Under the pieces are notes generated by a model. It was not told the DNA's origin. It made no database searches and saw nothing but the letters and a program-made list of their open reading frames with translations. Made by a program: the position numbers and the translations under genes. From Gammaproteobacteria bacterium (GTDB lineage Bacteria > Pseudomonadota > Gammaproteobacteria > SURF-13), in assembly GCA_016195665.1 (NCBI GenBank), contig JACPZD010000013.1:1-51580 (forward strand): a DNA stretch of 51,580 nucleotides, written 5' to 3'. Of the stretch, positions 25,541-35,914 are shown in pieces (positions within the stretch are counted from its first letter, which is position 1; the number at the start of each line of letters is the position of its first letter).

Positions 25541-26857
25541 ATGCAGCAAACAGAATTCACCAACCGCCGCAAACGCCTGATGCAGATGATGGGCGCCGGC
25601 GCGATCGCCATCTTGCCCGCTGCGCCGGTGCGCCTGCGTAACCGTGATGCGGAGTATCCGTACCGCGCGGACAGCGATTTCTACTATCTGACCGGATTCC
25701 CGGAGCCCGAAGCGGTGGCGGTGTTCATCCCCGGCCGCAAGCAGGGTGAGTACATCCTGTTTTGCCGCGAGCGCGATCTGCAACAGGAGACATGGCACGG
25801 CCGGCGCGCGGGAACTGAAGGCGCGACCGCGCTACATGGCGCCGATGACGCCTTCCCCATCAGCGATATCAATGAAATCCTCCCGGGCCTGCTGGAAAAA
25901 TGCGAGCGGGTGTACTACACCATGGGCCTCTATCCCGACTTCGATCAACGTGTCATGGAGTGGGTAAATCAGATCCGCAACAAGTCACGCGCGGGCACCC
26001 ACGCGCCCCATGAATTTGTGGCGCTCGATCATGTGTTACATGAGATGCGGTTGTTCAAGAGCCGCGCCGAGATCGAGGCCATGCGCCGCGCGGCGCAGAT
26101 CTCCTCCGCCGGTCACCGGCGCGCCATGCAGGCCTGCCGGCCGGGCATGATGGAGTATCAGATCGAGGCCGAATTGCGTTATGAGTTTACCCGCTCCGGT
26201 AGCGCCGCCCCGGCCTATAATCCCATCGTGGGCGGCGGCGCCAATGCGTGCATCCTGCACTACACCGGGAACAATGAACCGCTTAACGACGGCGATCTGC
26301 TGCTGGTGGATGCCGGCGCCGAGTTCGATTGCTATGCCGGGGACATCACCCGCACCTATCCGGTCAATGGCCGGTTCACCCCTGCGCAACGCGCGCTGTA
26401 TGAGGTGGTGCTTGCCGCCCAACTCGCGGCGCTGGACAAGGTGCGGCCCGGTAATCACTGGAATGATCCGCACGCGGCGGCGGTGCGTGTGTTGACGCAA
26501 GGCCTGATTAAGCTGGGCCTGCTCAAGGGCCGGTTGAACACGCTTATAAAAGATGAAGCCTACCGGCGTTTTTACATGCACCGCACCGGTCATTGGCTGG
26601 GGATGGACGTGCATGATGTCGGCGACTACAAGATCGGGGACGAGTGGCGTGTGCTGGAACCCGGCATGGCGCTGACCGTAGAGCCCGGCCTGTACATCCC
26701 GGCAGGGAGCAAGGGCGTTGCGAAAAAGTGGTGGAACATCGGTATCCGCATCGAAGACGATGTGCGGGTCACTCGCAGCGGCCATGAAGTGCTTAGTGCC
26801 GGTGCTCCCAAGACCGTCGCGGAGATCGAAAGCTGGATGGCTAAAGGCCGGGTATAG
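25541..26857 (+). CDS. pepP: Xaa-Pro aminopeptidase (aminopeptidase P)
   Basis: This encodes 438 residues (E. coli 441) that release N-terminal residues from peptides with proline second. The N-terminal domain has [20 protein letters not shown] and [16 protein letters not shown]. The pita-bread catalytic domain has the metal ligands: Asp in [20 protein letters not shown], His in [15 protein letters not shown], Glu in [10 protein letters not shown] and Glu in [15 protein letters not shown] 25541 is used because the domain starts there and AGGG precedes it; ATG 25523 would add six residues. It lies 9 bp before ubiH, the usual pairing. Confidence 0.96.
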   Translation: MQQTEFTNRRKRLMQMMGAGAIAILPAAPVRLRNRDAEYPYRADSDFYYLTGFPEPEAVAVFIPGRKQGEYILFCRERDLQQETWHGRRAGTEGATALHGADDAFPISDINEILPGLLEKCERVYYTMGLYPDFDQRVMEWVNQIRNKSRAGTHAPHEFVALDHVLHEMRLFKSRAEIEAMRRAAQISSAGHRRAMQACRPGMMEYQIEAELRYEFTRSGSAAPAYNPIVGGGANACILHYTGNNEPLNDGDLLLVDAGAEFDCYAGDITRTYPVNGRFTPAQRALYEVVLAAQLAALDKVRPGNHWNDPHAAAVRVLTQGLIKLGLLKGRLNTLIKDEAYRRFYMHRTGHWLGMDVHDVGDYKIGDEWRVLEPGMALTVEPGLYIPAGSKGVAKKWWNIGIRIEDDVRVTRSGHEVLSAGAPKTVAEIESWMAKGRV

Positions 26858-26866
26858 TAGCAAAAC

Positions 26867-28090
26867 GTGGACACCGACTACGATATCCTGATTGTCGGCG
26901 CCGGCATGGTGGGCGCGAGCCTGGCCTGTGCGCTGCGCGGTCAGCCGCTCCGTATCGGCGTCATCGAGGCCGTCCCGTTCCGCTCCGGCCGCCAACCCAG
27001 TTATGACGATCGCACTATCGCCTTGTCTTATGGCTCGCGCCGCATCTTCGCGGGCATGGATTTGTGGGGGCGTATCGTGGAGCACGTCACCCCGATCAAG
27101 CAAATACACGTCTCCGAACAGGGCAGGCCCGGTTTTTTGCGCATGGACAGCGTTGAGCAAGGCGTGGAGGCGCTGGGTTACGTTATCGAGAACCGGCGCA
27201 TGGGTCAGCTATTTTCCGAGACCTTAAATTCAGCAAATAATATTCAACTTATCTGCCCGGCGCGCGTGAGCGGGTTAAACATCGAAACAGAACACGTAAC
27301 GGTAACGGCAGAGCATGAGCATGGCGGAGTAGTGCGTTTGACCGCGCGACTGCTGGTGGTGGCGGATGGGCGCAACTCCGCCGCGCGTGAATTGCTCGGC
27401 ATATCCAGCAGCGAACACGACTACCTGCAGACTGCGATCATCACCAACATTACTCCGGAACGACACCACGCCAATACGGCCTATGAACGATTTACCCCGC
27501 GCGGCCCCCTCGCGTTGTTGCCGATGAGTGAAGAACGCTGCGCCGTGGTGTGGTCGCTCAACAATGAACACCTCGATGCGGTGATGGCCCTCGATGATGC
27601 TGCCTTTCCCGATCTGCTGCAAGCCCACTTCGGCGAACGCCTGGGACGTTTGCAAAAGGCGGGGGAACGTCATGCCTATCCGCTGGTCCTCTCACGGGCG
27701 CAGGAACTGGTGCGGCCGCGTGTCGCTCTGTTAGGCAACGCCGCCTGTACTCATCACCCGATTGCGGCACAGAGTTTCAACCTGGGGTTGCGCGATGTGG
27801 CGGCGTTTGCGGAGATACTGATGAGTGCAAGGCGTGCAGGTAGAGATCCGGGTGACTATCAAGTTCTGCAGGATTACGCGCGCTCGCGGCGCGCAGACCA
27901 TCTCGCCGTCACCGCGCTCACCGATACGCCCGTTCGCCTTTTCTCAAAGAGCTTTGCACCGCTTTCGATGGCGCGCAGCGCGGGCATGGTGCTGGCCGGC
28001 CTGTTTCCGCCGCTCAAGCAGGCGCTGATGCGCCGCAGCATGGGCATCGCCGGTTGGCAATCGCGTCTGGCGCGGGGCTTGGTCTTGTGA
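26867..28090 (+). CDS. ubiH: 2-octaprenyl-6-methoxyphenyl hydroxylase
   Basis: This encodes 407 residues, an FAD monooxygenase of ubiquinone synthesis. The FAD-binding [17 protein letters not shown] is at the N-terminus, with the DG motif [18 protein letters not shown] in the middle and the GD-like [25 protein letters not shown] near residue 290, where the common GDAAH is GNAAC. UbiH, UbiF and UbiI are close relatives, so the exact hydroxylation position is inferred from the pepP-ubiH context. It starts at GTG 26867. Confidence 0.9.
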   Translation: MDTDYDILIVGAGMVGASLACALRGQPLRIGVIEAVPFRSGRQPSYDDRTIALSYGSRRIFAGMDLWGRIVEHVTPIKQIHVSEQGRPGFLRMDSVEQGVEALGYVIENRRMGQLFSETLNSANNIQLICPARVSGLNIETEHVTVTAEHEHGGVVRLTARLLVVADGRNSAARELLGISSSEHDYLQTAIITNITPERHHANTAYERFTPRGPLALLPMSEERCAVVWSLNNEHLDAVMALDDAAFPDLLQAHFGERLGRLQKAGERHAYPLVLSRAQELVRPRVALLGNAACTHHPIAAQSFNLGLRDVAAFAEILMSARRAGRDPGDYQVLQDYARSRRADHLAVTALTDTPVRLFSKSFAPLSMARSAGMVLAGLFPPLKQALMRRSMGIAGWQSRLARGLVL

Positions 28091-28109
28091 TGCGTCTGGC
28101 TACCCCCCG

Positions 28110-28565
28110 ATGATAGACAGCCCTCGGATTGAGCTCGTCAAAAACAGCTTTGACGTGGACGATATCGTGTTTCACGGCCTCATGGCGCTAGGCGTATTGA
28201 AGGAACTGGGTATCAAATCGAGTGGTCCGCAGCACAAACGCTGGTTCAAGTTCATGCAGCGCACCGGGCGGTTCAGCGAAGCCCCGGATTATCCCGCCTG
28301 GACTAAAGACGAATTTCTGGAATATACCGCGATCGTTTTGGCAATGAGCGACCCTGATGTACAGGGAAGAGCGGCAGCGAAGGGTTCTACTAATGTCGCG
28401 GGAGGCGGGATGCCGGGAGCGACCGCCCACCCTCTGTTCCCCTATGCGCGCGACGGGGTGGCGGCCATCACTGAATTTACATTAGAACACTTGCGCGATT
28501 ACGAGCATCTCATCAACGTCGGCGCCAGCATCAACCGTCCGCCTTACGAAATAATAAGGATATAA
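28110..28565 (+). CDS. Unrecognised protein carrying a 23-codon inserted element
   Basis: This encodes 151 residues, or 128 without the element at residues 83-105. The sequence before it ([41 protein letters not shown]) and after it ([23 protein letters not shown]) looks like a small soluble alpha-helical protein. I do not know the family. It sits 19 bp after ubiH and 5 bp before aroC, so it belongs to the same transcription unit. No membrane segment or signal is seen. The element lies between two helices, where an insertion could be tolerated. Confidence 0.75.
   Translation: MIDSPRIELVKNSFDVDDIVFHGLMALGVLKELGIKSSGPQHKRWFKFMQRTGRFSEAPDYPAWTKDEFLEYTAIVLAMSDPDVQGRAAAKGSTNVAGGGMPGATAHPLFPYARDGVAAITEFTLEHLRDYEHLINVGASINRPPYEIIRI
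28356..28424 (+). repeat. Protein-coding repeat element, copy 1 (69 nt, 23 codons)
   Basis: The segment encodes [11 protein letters not shown] then [12 protein letters not shown]. It is read in the same frame as the copies in trpA and dedD. Its last 29 bases (GTCGCGGGAGG through GGGAGCGAC) form an inverted repeat with GGGA on both sides of an inner stem. Compared with the 51-nt form it has an extra 18 nt, AAGAGCGGCAGCGAAGGG. Confidence 0.85.
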
Positions 28566-28570
28566 AGAAT

Positions 28571-29668
28571 ATGTCCGGTAATAGCTTTGGAAAACTGTTC
28601 GTGGTAACTACTTTTGGTGAAAGCCACGGGCCCGCGCTCGGCTGCATCGTAGATGGCTGTCCTCCCGGTATGGAATTATCCGAAGCCGATATTCAGCCCG
28701 ACCTGGACAGGCGCAAGCCGGGTCAGTCACGCCATGTGAGTCAACGGCGCGAGGAAGATCAGGTGCAAATCATGTCGGGCGTATTCGAAGGCAAGACCAC
28801 CGGCACGCCGATTGGTCTGCTGATACATAACACCGACCAGCGCCCCAAGGATTACTCCAACATCGGCCAGACCTTCCGCCCCGGCCATGCGGATTACACC
28901 TACACGCAAAAATACGGCTTTCGTGATTATCGTGGCGGCGGACGCTCTTCCGCGCGGGAGACCGCGATGCGCGTCGCCGCGGGCGCGATCGCCAAAAAAT
29001 ATCTGCATGAGCGTTACGGCGTTGTGATACGCGGCTACCTCGCGCAATTGGGGCCGGTCAAAATCGAAAGCTTCGACTGGAATGAAGTCGGAAATAATCC
29101 ATTCTTTTGTCCTGATAAAAGCAAAGTCGCCGCGATGGAGGAATTCATGGATCGCCTGCGCAAAGAAGGCGACTCCATAGGCGCACGTATCAACGTGGTG
29201 GCGAGCCACATGCCGGCAGGCTTGGGCGAACCGGTATTCGACAAGCTCGATGCCGACATTGCGCACGCCATGATGGGCATCAACGCCGTAAAAGGCGTCG
29301 AGATCGGCGCGGGTTTTGCCAGCATCGAACAAAAAGGCGCCGAGCACCGTGATGAGATCACGCCCAAGGGATTCTTAAGTAACAACGCGGGCGGCATCCT
29401 GGGCGGCATTTCATCGGGGCAGGATATTTTGGTGAGCATCGCACTCAAGCCCACCTCCAGCCTGCGCCTGCCTGCGCGCAGCATCAATTTACAAGGTGAG
29501 CCGATGGAGATGGTCACCCACGGCCGCCACGACCCCTGCGTCGGCATACGCGCCACGCCCATCGCCGAGGCCATGCTGGCGCTGGTGCTGATGGATCACG
29601 CCTTGCGCCATCGCGCGCAGAATATGGATGTGACGCGGACTACGCCCATAATACCAGGGTCTGGTTGA
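28571..29668 (+). CDS. aroC: Chorismate synthase
   Basis: This encodes 365 residues (E. coli 361) that make chorismate from EPSP with reduced FMN, the last shikimate step. Signatures are [18 protein letters not shown], the [19 protein letters not shown] region, RPGHADYTY, and [26 protein letters not shown], with [17 protein letters not shown] near the end. The start [20 protein letters not shown] is the family N-terminus. Chorismate feeds the trp genes further along. Confidence 0.98.
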   Translation: MSGNSFGKLFVVTTFGESHGPALGCIVDGCPPGMELSEADIQPDLDRRKPGQSRHVSQRREEDQVQIMSGVFEGKTTGTPIGLLIHNTDQRPKDYSNIGQTFRPGHADYTYTQKYGFRDYRGGGRSSARETAMRVAAGAIAKKYLHERYGVVIRGYLAQLGPVKIESFDWNEVGNNPFFCPDKSKVAAMEEFMDRLRKEGDSIGARINVVASHMPAGLGEPVFDKLDADIAHAMMGINAVKGVEIGAGFASIEQKGAEHRDEITPKGFLSNNAGGILGGISSGQDILVSIALKPTSSLRLPARSINLQGEPMEMVTHGRHDPCVGIRATPIAEAMLALVLMDHALRHRAQNMDVTRTTPIIPGSG

Positions 29669-29729
29669 CCGTCGTGCCGCGTTGCGCTAATATAGACCGA
29701 ATTATGGTTAACCTGAAAGGAGCCCATCC

Positions 29730-29990
29730 ATGATTACCCTGCCGCTGTCCGAGGTCAAGATGAAGCTGAGCGCGCTGGTGGAAAAAATAGGGGGCAGCGA
29801 CGAAGAGGTGGTCATCACCAAGAACGGCCGGCCTGCCGCGGTGCTGGTGAGCCCGGAAGAGTTCGACAGCTGGAAAGAAACGGTTGCCGTGCGCGGTGAC
29901 GAAGCCTTGCGGCGCGAAATCAGGGCCGGGCTGGCTGCGCTAAAGGGGAAAAAGGCGAAGCTCTATACCCTGGAGCAGCTATTCAAGTAA
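29730..29990 (+). CDS. Phd/YefM-type antitoxin
   Basis: This encodes 86 residues. Residues 1-55 form the Phd/YefM fold: MITLPLSEVKMKLSALVEKI, EEVVITKNGRPAAVLVSPEEFDSWKET. The C-terminal part, charged and probably disordered until bound, would wrap the toxin. AAAGGAGCCC precedes the ATG. A short palindrome GGTTAACC (29706-29713) upstream may be part of the operator bound by the antitoxin. It is paired with the RelE-like gene 35 bp downstream. Confidence 0.9.
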   Translation: MITLPLSEVKMKLSALVEKIGGSDEEVVITKNGRPAAVLVSPEEFDSWKETVAVRGDEALRREIRAGLAALKGKKAKLYTLEQLFK

Positions 29991-30025
29991 CTGTCTAGCC
30001 GTTTGCCCATCCTACCGGATCACGG

Positions 30026-30322
30026 ATGAATCAGCGCTCTTACCGCCTCAAGCTTCCTGACGAGGTGGCAGGATTGATCCGTAGCCTGCATCCGCATTTA
30101 GAGAAAAAACTCAGGGCTTCCTTACAGGCCATACTGTCCGACCTCTCTTCCGGCAAGGCATTGAAAGAAGAGCTTAGCGGATTATGGAGCTTCAGGGTCA
30201 GCCGCTTCCGAATTATTTACCGGATGCGCGGCGCGCAACAGATCGAGATCATCGCCGTCGGCCCGCGCGAGCGTATCTATGAAGAAACCTTCAAGCTGAT
30301 ACGAAAAGAACAGCGCAGGTAA
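30026..30322 (+). CDS. RelE/ParE-family toxin
   Basis: This encodes 98 residues of the RelE superfamily: YRLKLPDEVAGLIRSLHPHLEKKLRASLQAIL, then GLWSFRVSRFRIIYRMRGAQQIEIIAVGPRERIYEET. The central RFRIIYR strand is typical. In RelE the basic and aromatic residues cleave mRNA on the ribosome; ParE members poison gyrase, and the sequence alone does not decide. The antitoxin gene comes first, the usual order for Phd/YefM pairs. Confidence 0.88.
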   Translation: MNQRSYRLKLPDEVAGLIRSLHPHLEKKLRASLQAILSDLSSGKALKEELSGLWSFRVSRFRIIYRMRGAQQIEIIAVGPRERIYEETFKLIRKEQRR

Positions 30323-30354
30323 GACAACATGATGAATTTACACTTCCGCCCATA

Positions 30355-30379
30355 CAAGAATGAGCGGTTCCCATTCTTG
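30355..30379. repeat. Short hairpin CAAGAATG/CATTCTTG
   Basis: An 8-bp perfect stem with a nine-base loop lies between the toxin and the MFS gene. The flanking ACTCGCCACTTGTAAC resembles the iterated-repeat class but has no partner arm. A terminator role is doubtful because no T-run follows. Confidence 0.45.
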
Positions 30380-30411
30380 CCGTTTGCAACTCGCCACTTG
30401 TAACCGTCCCT

Positions 30412-31545
30412 ATGCCCTACTGGCGCCTCTCCGGTTTTTATCTGTTTTATTTCGCCGTGTTGGGCGCGCTGGTGCCGTATTGGGGACTTTACCTTAAGTC
30501 CGTCGGCTACAGTGCGGTGGATATCGGGCACCTGATGTCGCTGCTGATGATCTCGCGCATCGTCGCGCCCAACATCTGGGCGTGGATTGCCGATCACCGC
30601 GAGAGCCGCATGCGCATGGTGCGGCTCACCACCTTACTTACCATTGTTTTTTTCGCCGGTGTATTCTTTGGCGCGAGCTTCTGGTGGCTCGGCTTGGTGA
30701 TGCTGGTGTTCAGCTTTTTCTGGAACGCCTCGCTGCCGCTGCTTGAAGTTACCACCATGCGTCACTTGGGTGAGCGCGCCGGCGCTTATGGGCGCGTGCG
30801 TTTGTGGGGCTCCATCGGTTTTATCTTGAGCGTGTCGGCGCTAGGGCCGGTGATAGACGCCTACGGGCCGTGGTGGGTGCTGCCGAGTTTGCTGGTATTC
30901 ATGTCCGGCATTTGGGTGTTCAGTCTGGTCTTACCGGAATCGGAAGTAGGCGGGCGTGCGGAGCACCCCTCGCCGTTCCTGAAAACAATTCTGCGCCCGG
31001 AAGTTGCGCTTTTTTTGCTCGCCTGTTTTCTGATGCAGGCGAGCCACGGCCCCTATTACACCTTTTATTCCATTTATCTGGTAGACCACGGCTACAGCAA
31101 AACGGTGATAGGCGCGCTGTGGGCGTTCGCCGTGTTGTGCGAGATCGGCGTCTTCCTGTTGATGCAGCGGCTGATGACGCGCGTGTCACTGCGCAAAGTC
31201 TTGATGGCAAGCTTCGCACTCGCCACCGTGCGCTGGTTATTGATCGGGCATTTCCCCGACAGCCTGCTGATGCTCGTCATTGCACAGACACTGCACGCGG
31301 CGACCTTCGGCACCTTTCATGCCGCCGGTATGCAGGTGGTGTACCGCTTCTTCACCGGGCGCCACCAGTTCCGCGGCCAGGCCATCTACAGCAGTCTGAG
31401 CTTCGGCGGCGGCGGCGCGGCGGGGAGCCTGTATAGCGGCTATCTGTGGGAGTCCGCCGGGCCTACGTTCACCTTTTCCGTCGCCGCTCTCCTCAGTCTG
31501 GGCTCGTTTCTGATTGCATGGCGCCTGTTGCGCGAGCACGTTTAA
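30412..31545 (+). CDS. MFS transporter (MFS_1_like/HcaT-type)
   Basis: This encodes 377 residues with about twelve hydrophobic segments. MPYWRLSGFYLFYFAVLGALVPYW begins TM1, followed by LYLKSVGYSAVDIGHLMSLL and ISRIVAPNIWAWIADHRESR. A central GAYGRVRLWGSIGFILSV matches the family that includes E. coli HcaT. Substrate unknown; the name by similarity only. It is alone, between the toxin-antitoxin pair and the leu operon. Confidence 0.88.
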   Translation: MPYWRLSGFYLFYFAVLGALVPYWGLYLKSVGYSAVDIGHLMSLLMISRIVAPNIWAWIADHRESRMRMVRLTTLLTIVFFAGVFFGASFWWLGLVMLVFSFFWNASLPLLEVTTMRHLGERAGAYGRVRLWGSIGFILSVSALGPVIDAYGPWWVLPSLLVFMSGIWVFSLVLPESEVGGRAEHPSPFLKTILRPEVALFLLACFLMQASHGPYYTFYSIYLVDHGYSKTVIGALWAFAVLCEIGVFLLMQRLMTRVSLRKVLMASFALATVRWLLIGHFPDSLLMLVIAQTLHAATFGTFHAAGMQVVYRFFTGRHQFRGQAIYSSLSFGGGGAAGSLYSGYLWESAGPTFTFSVAALLSLGSFLIAWRLLREHV

Positions 31546-31629
31546 AGCCTGCTGTTTCGCGCCAAGCGTAATCGGCGTAAAATACCGACTTCTCTTGAAA
31601 TTCTCCTGACTGAACGTCATTAAAGCAAC

Positions 31630-33033
31630 ATGGCCGGCAAAACTCTCTACGACAAACTCTGGGACGCCCACGTGGTGCACGCCGAGCCCGACGGCACGAC
31701 GCTGCTCTACATAGATCGTCACCTGGTGCACGAAGTTACCTCGCCGCAGGCGTTTGAAGGCCTGCGCCTCGCTGGGCGAAAACCATGGCGCACGGAAAGC
31801 ATCCTTGCCGTGCCCGATCACAATGTGCCGACCACGGGGCTGGAGCATGGTGTGACCGATCCCGTTTCGCGCATACAGATCGAAACGCTGGATGAAAACT
31901 GCTCGGAGTTTGGCATCACCGAATTCAAGATGAGCGACGTGCGCCAGGGCATCGTGCACGTGATCGGTCCGGAACAGGGCGCGACACTCCCCGGTATGAC
32001 GGTGGTGTGCGGCGACTCGCACACCTCCACGCACGGCGCCTTCGCCGCGCTTGCGCAAGGCATCGGTACCTCTGAGGTCGAGCATGTGCTCGCCACGCAG
32101 TGCCTGTTGCAGAAAAAGGCGAAAAACATGCGCATCAGCGTGGATGGCGTGCTCGCACCGGGCATCACCGCCAAGGACATCGTGCTCGCCATCATCGGAA
32201 AGATCGGCACCGCGGGTGGCGCCGGTTACGCCATCGAATACACAGGCCCCGCGATCCGCGCGCTCTCCATGGCCGGGCGCATGACGGTGTGCAACATGAG
32301 CATCGAGGCGGGTGCGCGCTGCGGCATGGTGGCGGTGGACGACACCACCATTGCCTATCTGAAAGATCGTCCCTATGCGCCGAAAGGAAAATTGTGGGAG
32401 CAGGCCGTCGTGGCGTGGCGCGAGTTAAAGAGCGATAACGATGCGGTGTTTGACAAAGAGGTGCGGCTCAACGCCGCCGAGATCAAGCCACAAGTCACGT
32501 GGGGTACGTCGCCGGAGATGGTGACGACCGTAGACGGCCGCGTGCCCGATCCCGCGCAGGAAAAAGACAGCGTGAAGCGCGGCGGCATGGAGCGCGCGCT
32601 GAGTTACATGGACTTGAAACCAGGCACCGCCATCACCGATATCGCGCTCGACAAAATCTTCATCGGCTCCTGTACCAACGCGCGCATCGAAGACTTGCGC
32701 GCAGCGGCGGCCGTGGTGCGCGGTAAGAAAGTGGCTAGGAGCATCAAGCTCGCCATGGTGGTGCCGGGCTCCGGCCTGGTGAAGCAGCAGGCGGAGAAGG
32801 AAGGTCTCGACAAAATTTTTGTCTCCGCCGGTTTTGAATGGCGTGCTCCAGGTTGCTCGATGTGTCTCGCCATGAATGCGGATCGGCTGGAGCCGGGCGA
32901 GCGTTGCGCCTCGACTTCGAACCGCAACTTTGAAGGCCGCCAGGGTCAGGGAGGCCGCACGCACCTGGTCAGCCCCGCCATGGCCGCCGCCGCAGCGATT
33001 GCCGGACATTTTGTGGATGTGAGACTACAGTAG
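31630..33033 (+). CDS. leuC: 3-isopropylmalate dehydratase large subunit
   Basis: This encodes 467 residues (E. coli 466), an aconitase-type enzyme isomerising 2- to 3-isopropylmalate with LeuD. The three Fe-S cysteines are expected in [17 protein letters not shown] (Cys346-type region differs), [15 protein letters not shown] and [13 protein letters not shown]; the latter two clearly show CTN and [20 protein letters not shown] starts the protein. It begins the leuCDB-asd run; leuA is not in the window. Confidence 0.98.
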   Translation: MAGKTLYDKLWDAHVVHAEPDGTTLLYIDRHLVHEVTSPQAFEGLRLAGRKPWRTESILAVPDHNVPTTGLEHGVTDPVSRIQIETLDENCSEFGITEFKMSDVRQGIVHVIGPEQGATLPGMTVVCGDSHTSTHGAFAALAQGIGTSEVEHVLATQCLLQKKAKNMRISVDGVLAPGITAKDIVLAIIGKIGTAGGAGYAIEYTGPAIRALSMAGRMTVCNMSIEAGARCGMVAVDDTTIAYLKDRPYAPKGKLWEQAVVAWRELKSDNDAVFDKEVRLNAAEIKPQVTWGTSPEMVTTVDGRVPDPAQEKDSVKRGGMERALSYMDLKPGTAITDIALDKIFIGSCTNARIEDLRAAAAVVRGKKVARSIKLAMVVPGSGLVKQQAEKEGLDKIFVSAGFEWRAPGCSMCLAMNADRLEPGERCASTSNRNFEGRQGQGGRTHLVSPAMAAAAAIAGHFVDVRLQ

Positions 33034-33039
33034 CGACTA

Positions 33040-33678
33040 ATGCGAAAATTTGAGAAATTGACCGGCCTCGTCGCGCCGCTGGATCGCGCCAACGTTGACA
33101 CCGACGCCATCATCCCCAAACAGTTCCTGAAATCGATCAAGCGCACGGGGTTCGGGCCGAATCTGTTTGACGAGTGGCGTTATCTCGATCACGGCGAGCC
33201 GGGCGGGGACAACGGCAAGCGCCCGCTTAACTCCGACTTCGTGCTCAATCAGCCGCGCTATCAGGGCGCGAGCATCTTGCTCGCGCGCGACAATTTCGGC
33301 TGCGGCTCGTCGCGCGAGCACGCGCCCTGGGCCTTGGAGGATTATGGCTTTCGCGCACTGATTGCGCCGAGCTATGCCGACATCTTTTATAACAACTGTT
33401 TCAAAAACGGCCTGTTGCCTATTGTGCTCGATAGTAAAACTGTTGACCGTTTATTCGAGGAAGTGGAAACCGCGCCGGGTTATCAACTTACCATTGACCT
33501 GCCTGCGCAGCGCATCACTACACCCAAAGGCGAAACTATTTCTTTTGAAGTGGATGCCTTTCGCAAGCACTGTTTGATGAACGGCCTGGATGACATCGGC
33601 CTTACCTTGAAACACATGGACGAAATCAAAGCCTACGAAGCGCGGAGACGTGCGGAAATTCCCTGGTTATTTAGCTAA
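33040..33678 (+). CDS. leuD: 3-isopropylmalate dehydratase small subunit
   Basis: This encodes 212 residues, forming the swivel domain that completes the LeuC active site. Typical sequence: [22 protein letters not shown], the [16 protein letters not shown] motif, then [17 protein letters not shown]. It begins 6 bp after leuC and ends 3 bp before leuB. Confidence 0.98.
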   Translation: MRKFEKLTGLVAPLDRANVDTDAIIPKQFLKSIKRTGFGPNLFDEWRYLDHGEPGGDNGKRPLNSDFVLNQPRYQGASILLARDNFGCGSSREHAPWALEDYGFRALIAPSYADIFYNNCFKNGLLPIVLDSKTVDRLFEEVETAPGYQLTIDLPAQRITTPKGETISFEVDAFRKHCLMNGLDDIGLTLKHMDEIKAYEARRRAEIPWLFS

Positions 33679-33681
33679 AAA

Positions 33682-34758
33682 ATGGCAAAAAAAATTGCAG
33701 TTTTGCCCGGCGACGGTATTGGTGTAGAAATCATTGCCGAGGCGGTGAAGCTTTTGGAATGTCTGCGCCGCGACTTTGGTCTCCGGATTGAAATGGAACA
33801 GGCGCTGGTGGGCGGCGCAGCGATAGACGTCAGCGGTTATCCGCTGCCGGAGAAAACGCTCGCGCTCGCCAAGCAGGCCGATGCGGTGTTGCTCGGCGCG
33901 GTGGGCGGGCCGAAGTGGGAGACGCTCGATATTTCCGTGCGGCCGGAAAAGGGTCTGCTTGGATTACGCAAGGAATTAAATCTGTTCGCCAATTTACGCC
34001 CGGCCATTTTGTACCCGCAGCTTGCCTCCGCCTCCACACTCAAGCCCGAAGTTGTCGCGGGGCTCGACATCATGATAGTCCGCGAATTGACCGGCGACAT
34101 TTACTTCGGCCAACCGCGCGGCGTACGCAATTTGCCGAGTGGCGAGCGCGAAGGTTTCAACACGATGGTGTACAGAGAATCGGAGATCGAGCGCATCGGA
34201 CGTGTCGCATTTGATATTGCGCGCAAGCGTAACAAAAAGCTCTGCTCGGTGGACAAGGCGAACGTGTTGGAATGCACGGAACTGTGGCGCGAGGTCATGA
34301 CGCGCCTCGCCAGGGATTATCCTGACGTTACGCTTACCCACATGTACGTGGACAACGCCGCGATGCAACTGGTGCGCGCGCCCAGGCAATTCGACGTGAT
34401 GGTGACCGGTAATATGTTCGGAGATATTTTGTCCGACGAGGCTTCGATGCTCACCGGCTCCATCGGTATGCTGCCCTCGGCTTCGCTCGACGCCAACGGC
34501 AAGGGCATGTACGAGCCGATACACGGTTCGGCGCCGGACATCGCGGGCAAGAACATCGCCAATCCCCTCGCCACGCTGCTGTCAGTGGCGATGATGTTGC
34601 GTTACACTTTGCATGAGACCGAGCTGGCCGCGCGCGTGGAACGGGCGGTGAGCCGCGTGCTGGATGAAGGCTGTCGTACCGCCGATATTTACACCGACGG
34701 TATGCGTAAGGTGGGTACGAAGGAAATGGGCGATGCGGTGATTGCCGCATTGCATTAA
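33682..34758 (+). CDS. leuB: 3-isopropylmalate dehydrogenase
   Basis: This encodes 358 residues that oxidise 3-isopropylmalate with NAD+. It has [48 protein letters not shown]-like ADKANVLE (here [18 protein letters not shown]) with [17 protein letters not shown] and the metal-binding [19 protein letters not shown] segment. It is the third gene of the leuCDB operon. Confidence 0.98.
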   Translation: MAKKIAVLPGDGIGVEIIAEAVKLLECLRRDFGLRIEMEQALVGGAAIDVSGYPLPEKTLALAKQADAVLLGAVGGPKWETLDISVRPEKGLLGLRKELNLFANLRPAILYPQLASASTLKPEVVAGLDIMIVRELTGDIYFGQPRGVRNLPSGEREGFNTMVYRESEIERIGRVAFDIARKRNKKLCSVDKANVLECTELWREVMTRLARDYPDVTLTHMYVDNAAMQLVRAPRQFDVMVTGNMFGDILSDEASMLTGSIGMLPSASLDANGKGMYEPIHGSAPDIAGKNIANPLATLLSVAMMLRYTLHETELAARVERAVSRVLDEGCRTADIYTDGMRKVGTKEMGDAVIAALH

Positions 34759-34783
34759 ATTTTATTTTTCAGGATAGCTGAAC

Positions 34784-35806
34784 ATGAGTAAGTTATTTGA
34801 CGTCGCCGTGGTCGGCGCCACCGGCGCGGTGGGCGAGACCATGATTGAGATACTGGAAGAGCGCGATTTTCCGGTGCGCAATCTTTACCCCTTGGCGAGC
34901 AGCCGCTCGGCGGGCACGCTGGTGCAGTTCAAGGGCAAGCATTACAAGGTCGAAGACCTCGCCAGCTTTGATTTTTCCAAGGTGCAGATCGGGCTGTTTT
35001 CGGCCGGCGCCGAGGTGTCGGCCATCTATGCGCCCAAGGCCGCTGCGGCGGGTTGCGTCGTGATTGATAACACCTCGCAGTTCCGTTACGACAATGACAT
35101 TCCGCTCGTGGTGCCGGAGGTGAATCCACACGCGATCGCGCAGTACAAAAAACGCGGTATCATCGCCAATCCGAACTGTTCGACTATTCAAATGCTGGTG
35201 GCGCTGAAACCCATTCACGATAAGGTCGGCATTGAGCGTATCAACGTGTGTACTTATCAATCGGTTTCCGGCACCGGCAAGGAAGCGATTGAAGAGTTGG
35301 CCGTACAGAGCGCAGCGTTGTTAAGCGGTAAAGAGTCGGCGCCGCATGTCTATCCCAAGCAGATCGCCTTCAACGTGCTGCCGCAGATTGACGTGTTTCA
35401 GGACAACGGCTATACCAAGGAAGAAATGAAGATGGTGTGGGAGACACACAAGATCATGGAAGACGAGGGCATACTCGTCAATCCCACCGCGGTGCGCGTG
35501 CCGGTGTTTTATAGCCACTCCGAGGCGGTGCACATCGAGACCAAAAAGAAGATCAGCGCCAAACAGGCGCGCGATCTGTTGGAGCATGCCCCCGGCGTGG
35601 TGGTCTACGACGAACACAAACCGGGCGGCTACCCCACCGCGGTGACCGAGTCGGCAGGGCATGACCCCGTGTTTGTCGGACGCATCCGCGAGGATATCTC
35701 TCATCCGCGCGGATTGGACCTCTGGGTGGTGTCGGACAACGTGCGCAAGGGGGCGGCCCTGAACAGTATCCAAATCGCCGAAATTCTGGTAAAAGACTAT
35801 TTATAG
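34784..35806 (+). CDS. asd: Aspartate-semialdehyde dehydrogenase
   Basis: This encodes 340 residues making aspartate semialdehyde for lysine, threonine and methionine synthesis. FDVAVVGATGAVGETMIEIL binds NADP; the nucleophile is Cys132 in ANPNCSTIQMLVAL; QSVSGTGKEAIEEL and the YSHSEAVHIE region are typical of the second, Pseudomonas-like class. It is 25 bp after leuB. The gene product supports both dapF and metZ pathways in this window. Confidence 0.97.
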   Translation: MSKLFDVAVVGATGAVGETMIEILEERDFPVRNLYPLASSRSAGTLVQFKGKHYKVEDLASFDFSKVQIGLFSAGAEVSAIYAPKAAAAGCVVIDNTSQFRYDNDIPLVVPEVNPHAIAQYKKRGIIANPNCSTIQMLVALKPIHDKVGIERINVCTYQSVSGTGKEAIEELAVQSAALLSGKESAPHVYPKQIAFNVLPQIDVFQDNGYTKEEMKMVWETHKIMEDEGILVNPTAVRVPVFYSHSEAVHIETKKKISAKQARDLLEHAPGVVVYDEHKPGGYPTAVTESAGHDPVFVGRIREDISHPRGLDLWVVSDNVRKGAALNSIQIAEILVKDYL

Positions 35807-35914
35807 ACTATATACTTAGCCGATATAAATAAAGGTGATTCGAGATATCATTGCCTATCTTACTTGTCCCAGAAGCAGGATACCCAGCGACTATGGCTGG
35901 CAAGGGGTGTACAC

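Noticed and set aside
26036-27160. A 374-codon open frame antisense to pepP and ubiH
   Set aside because: Spans two real genes on the other strand; no start signal or domain.
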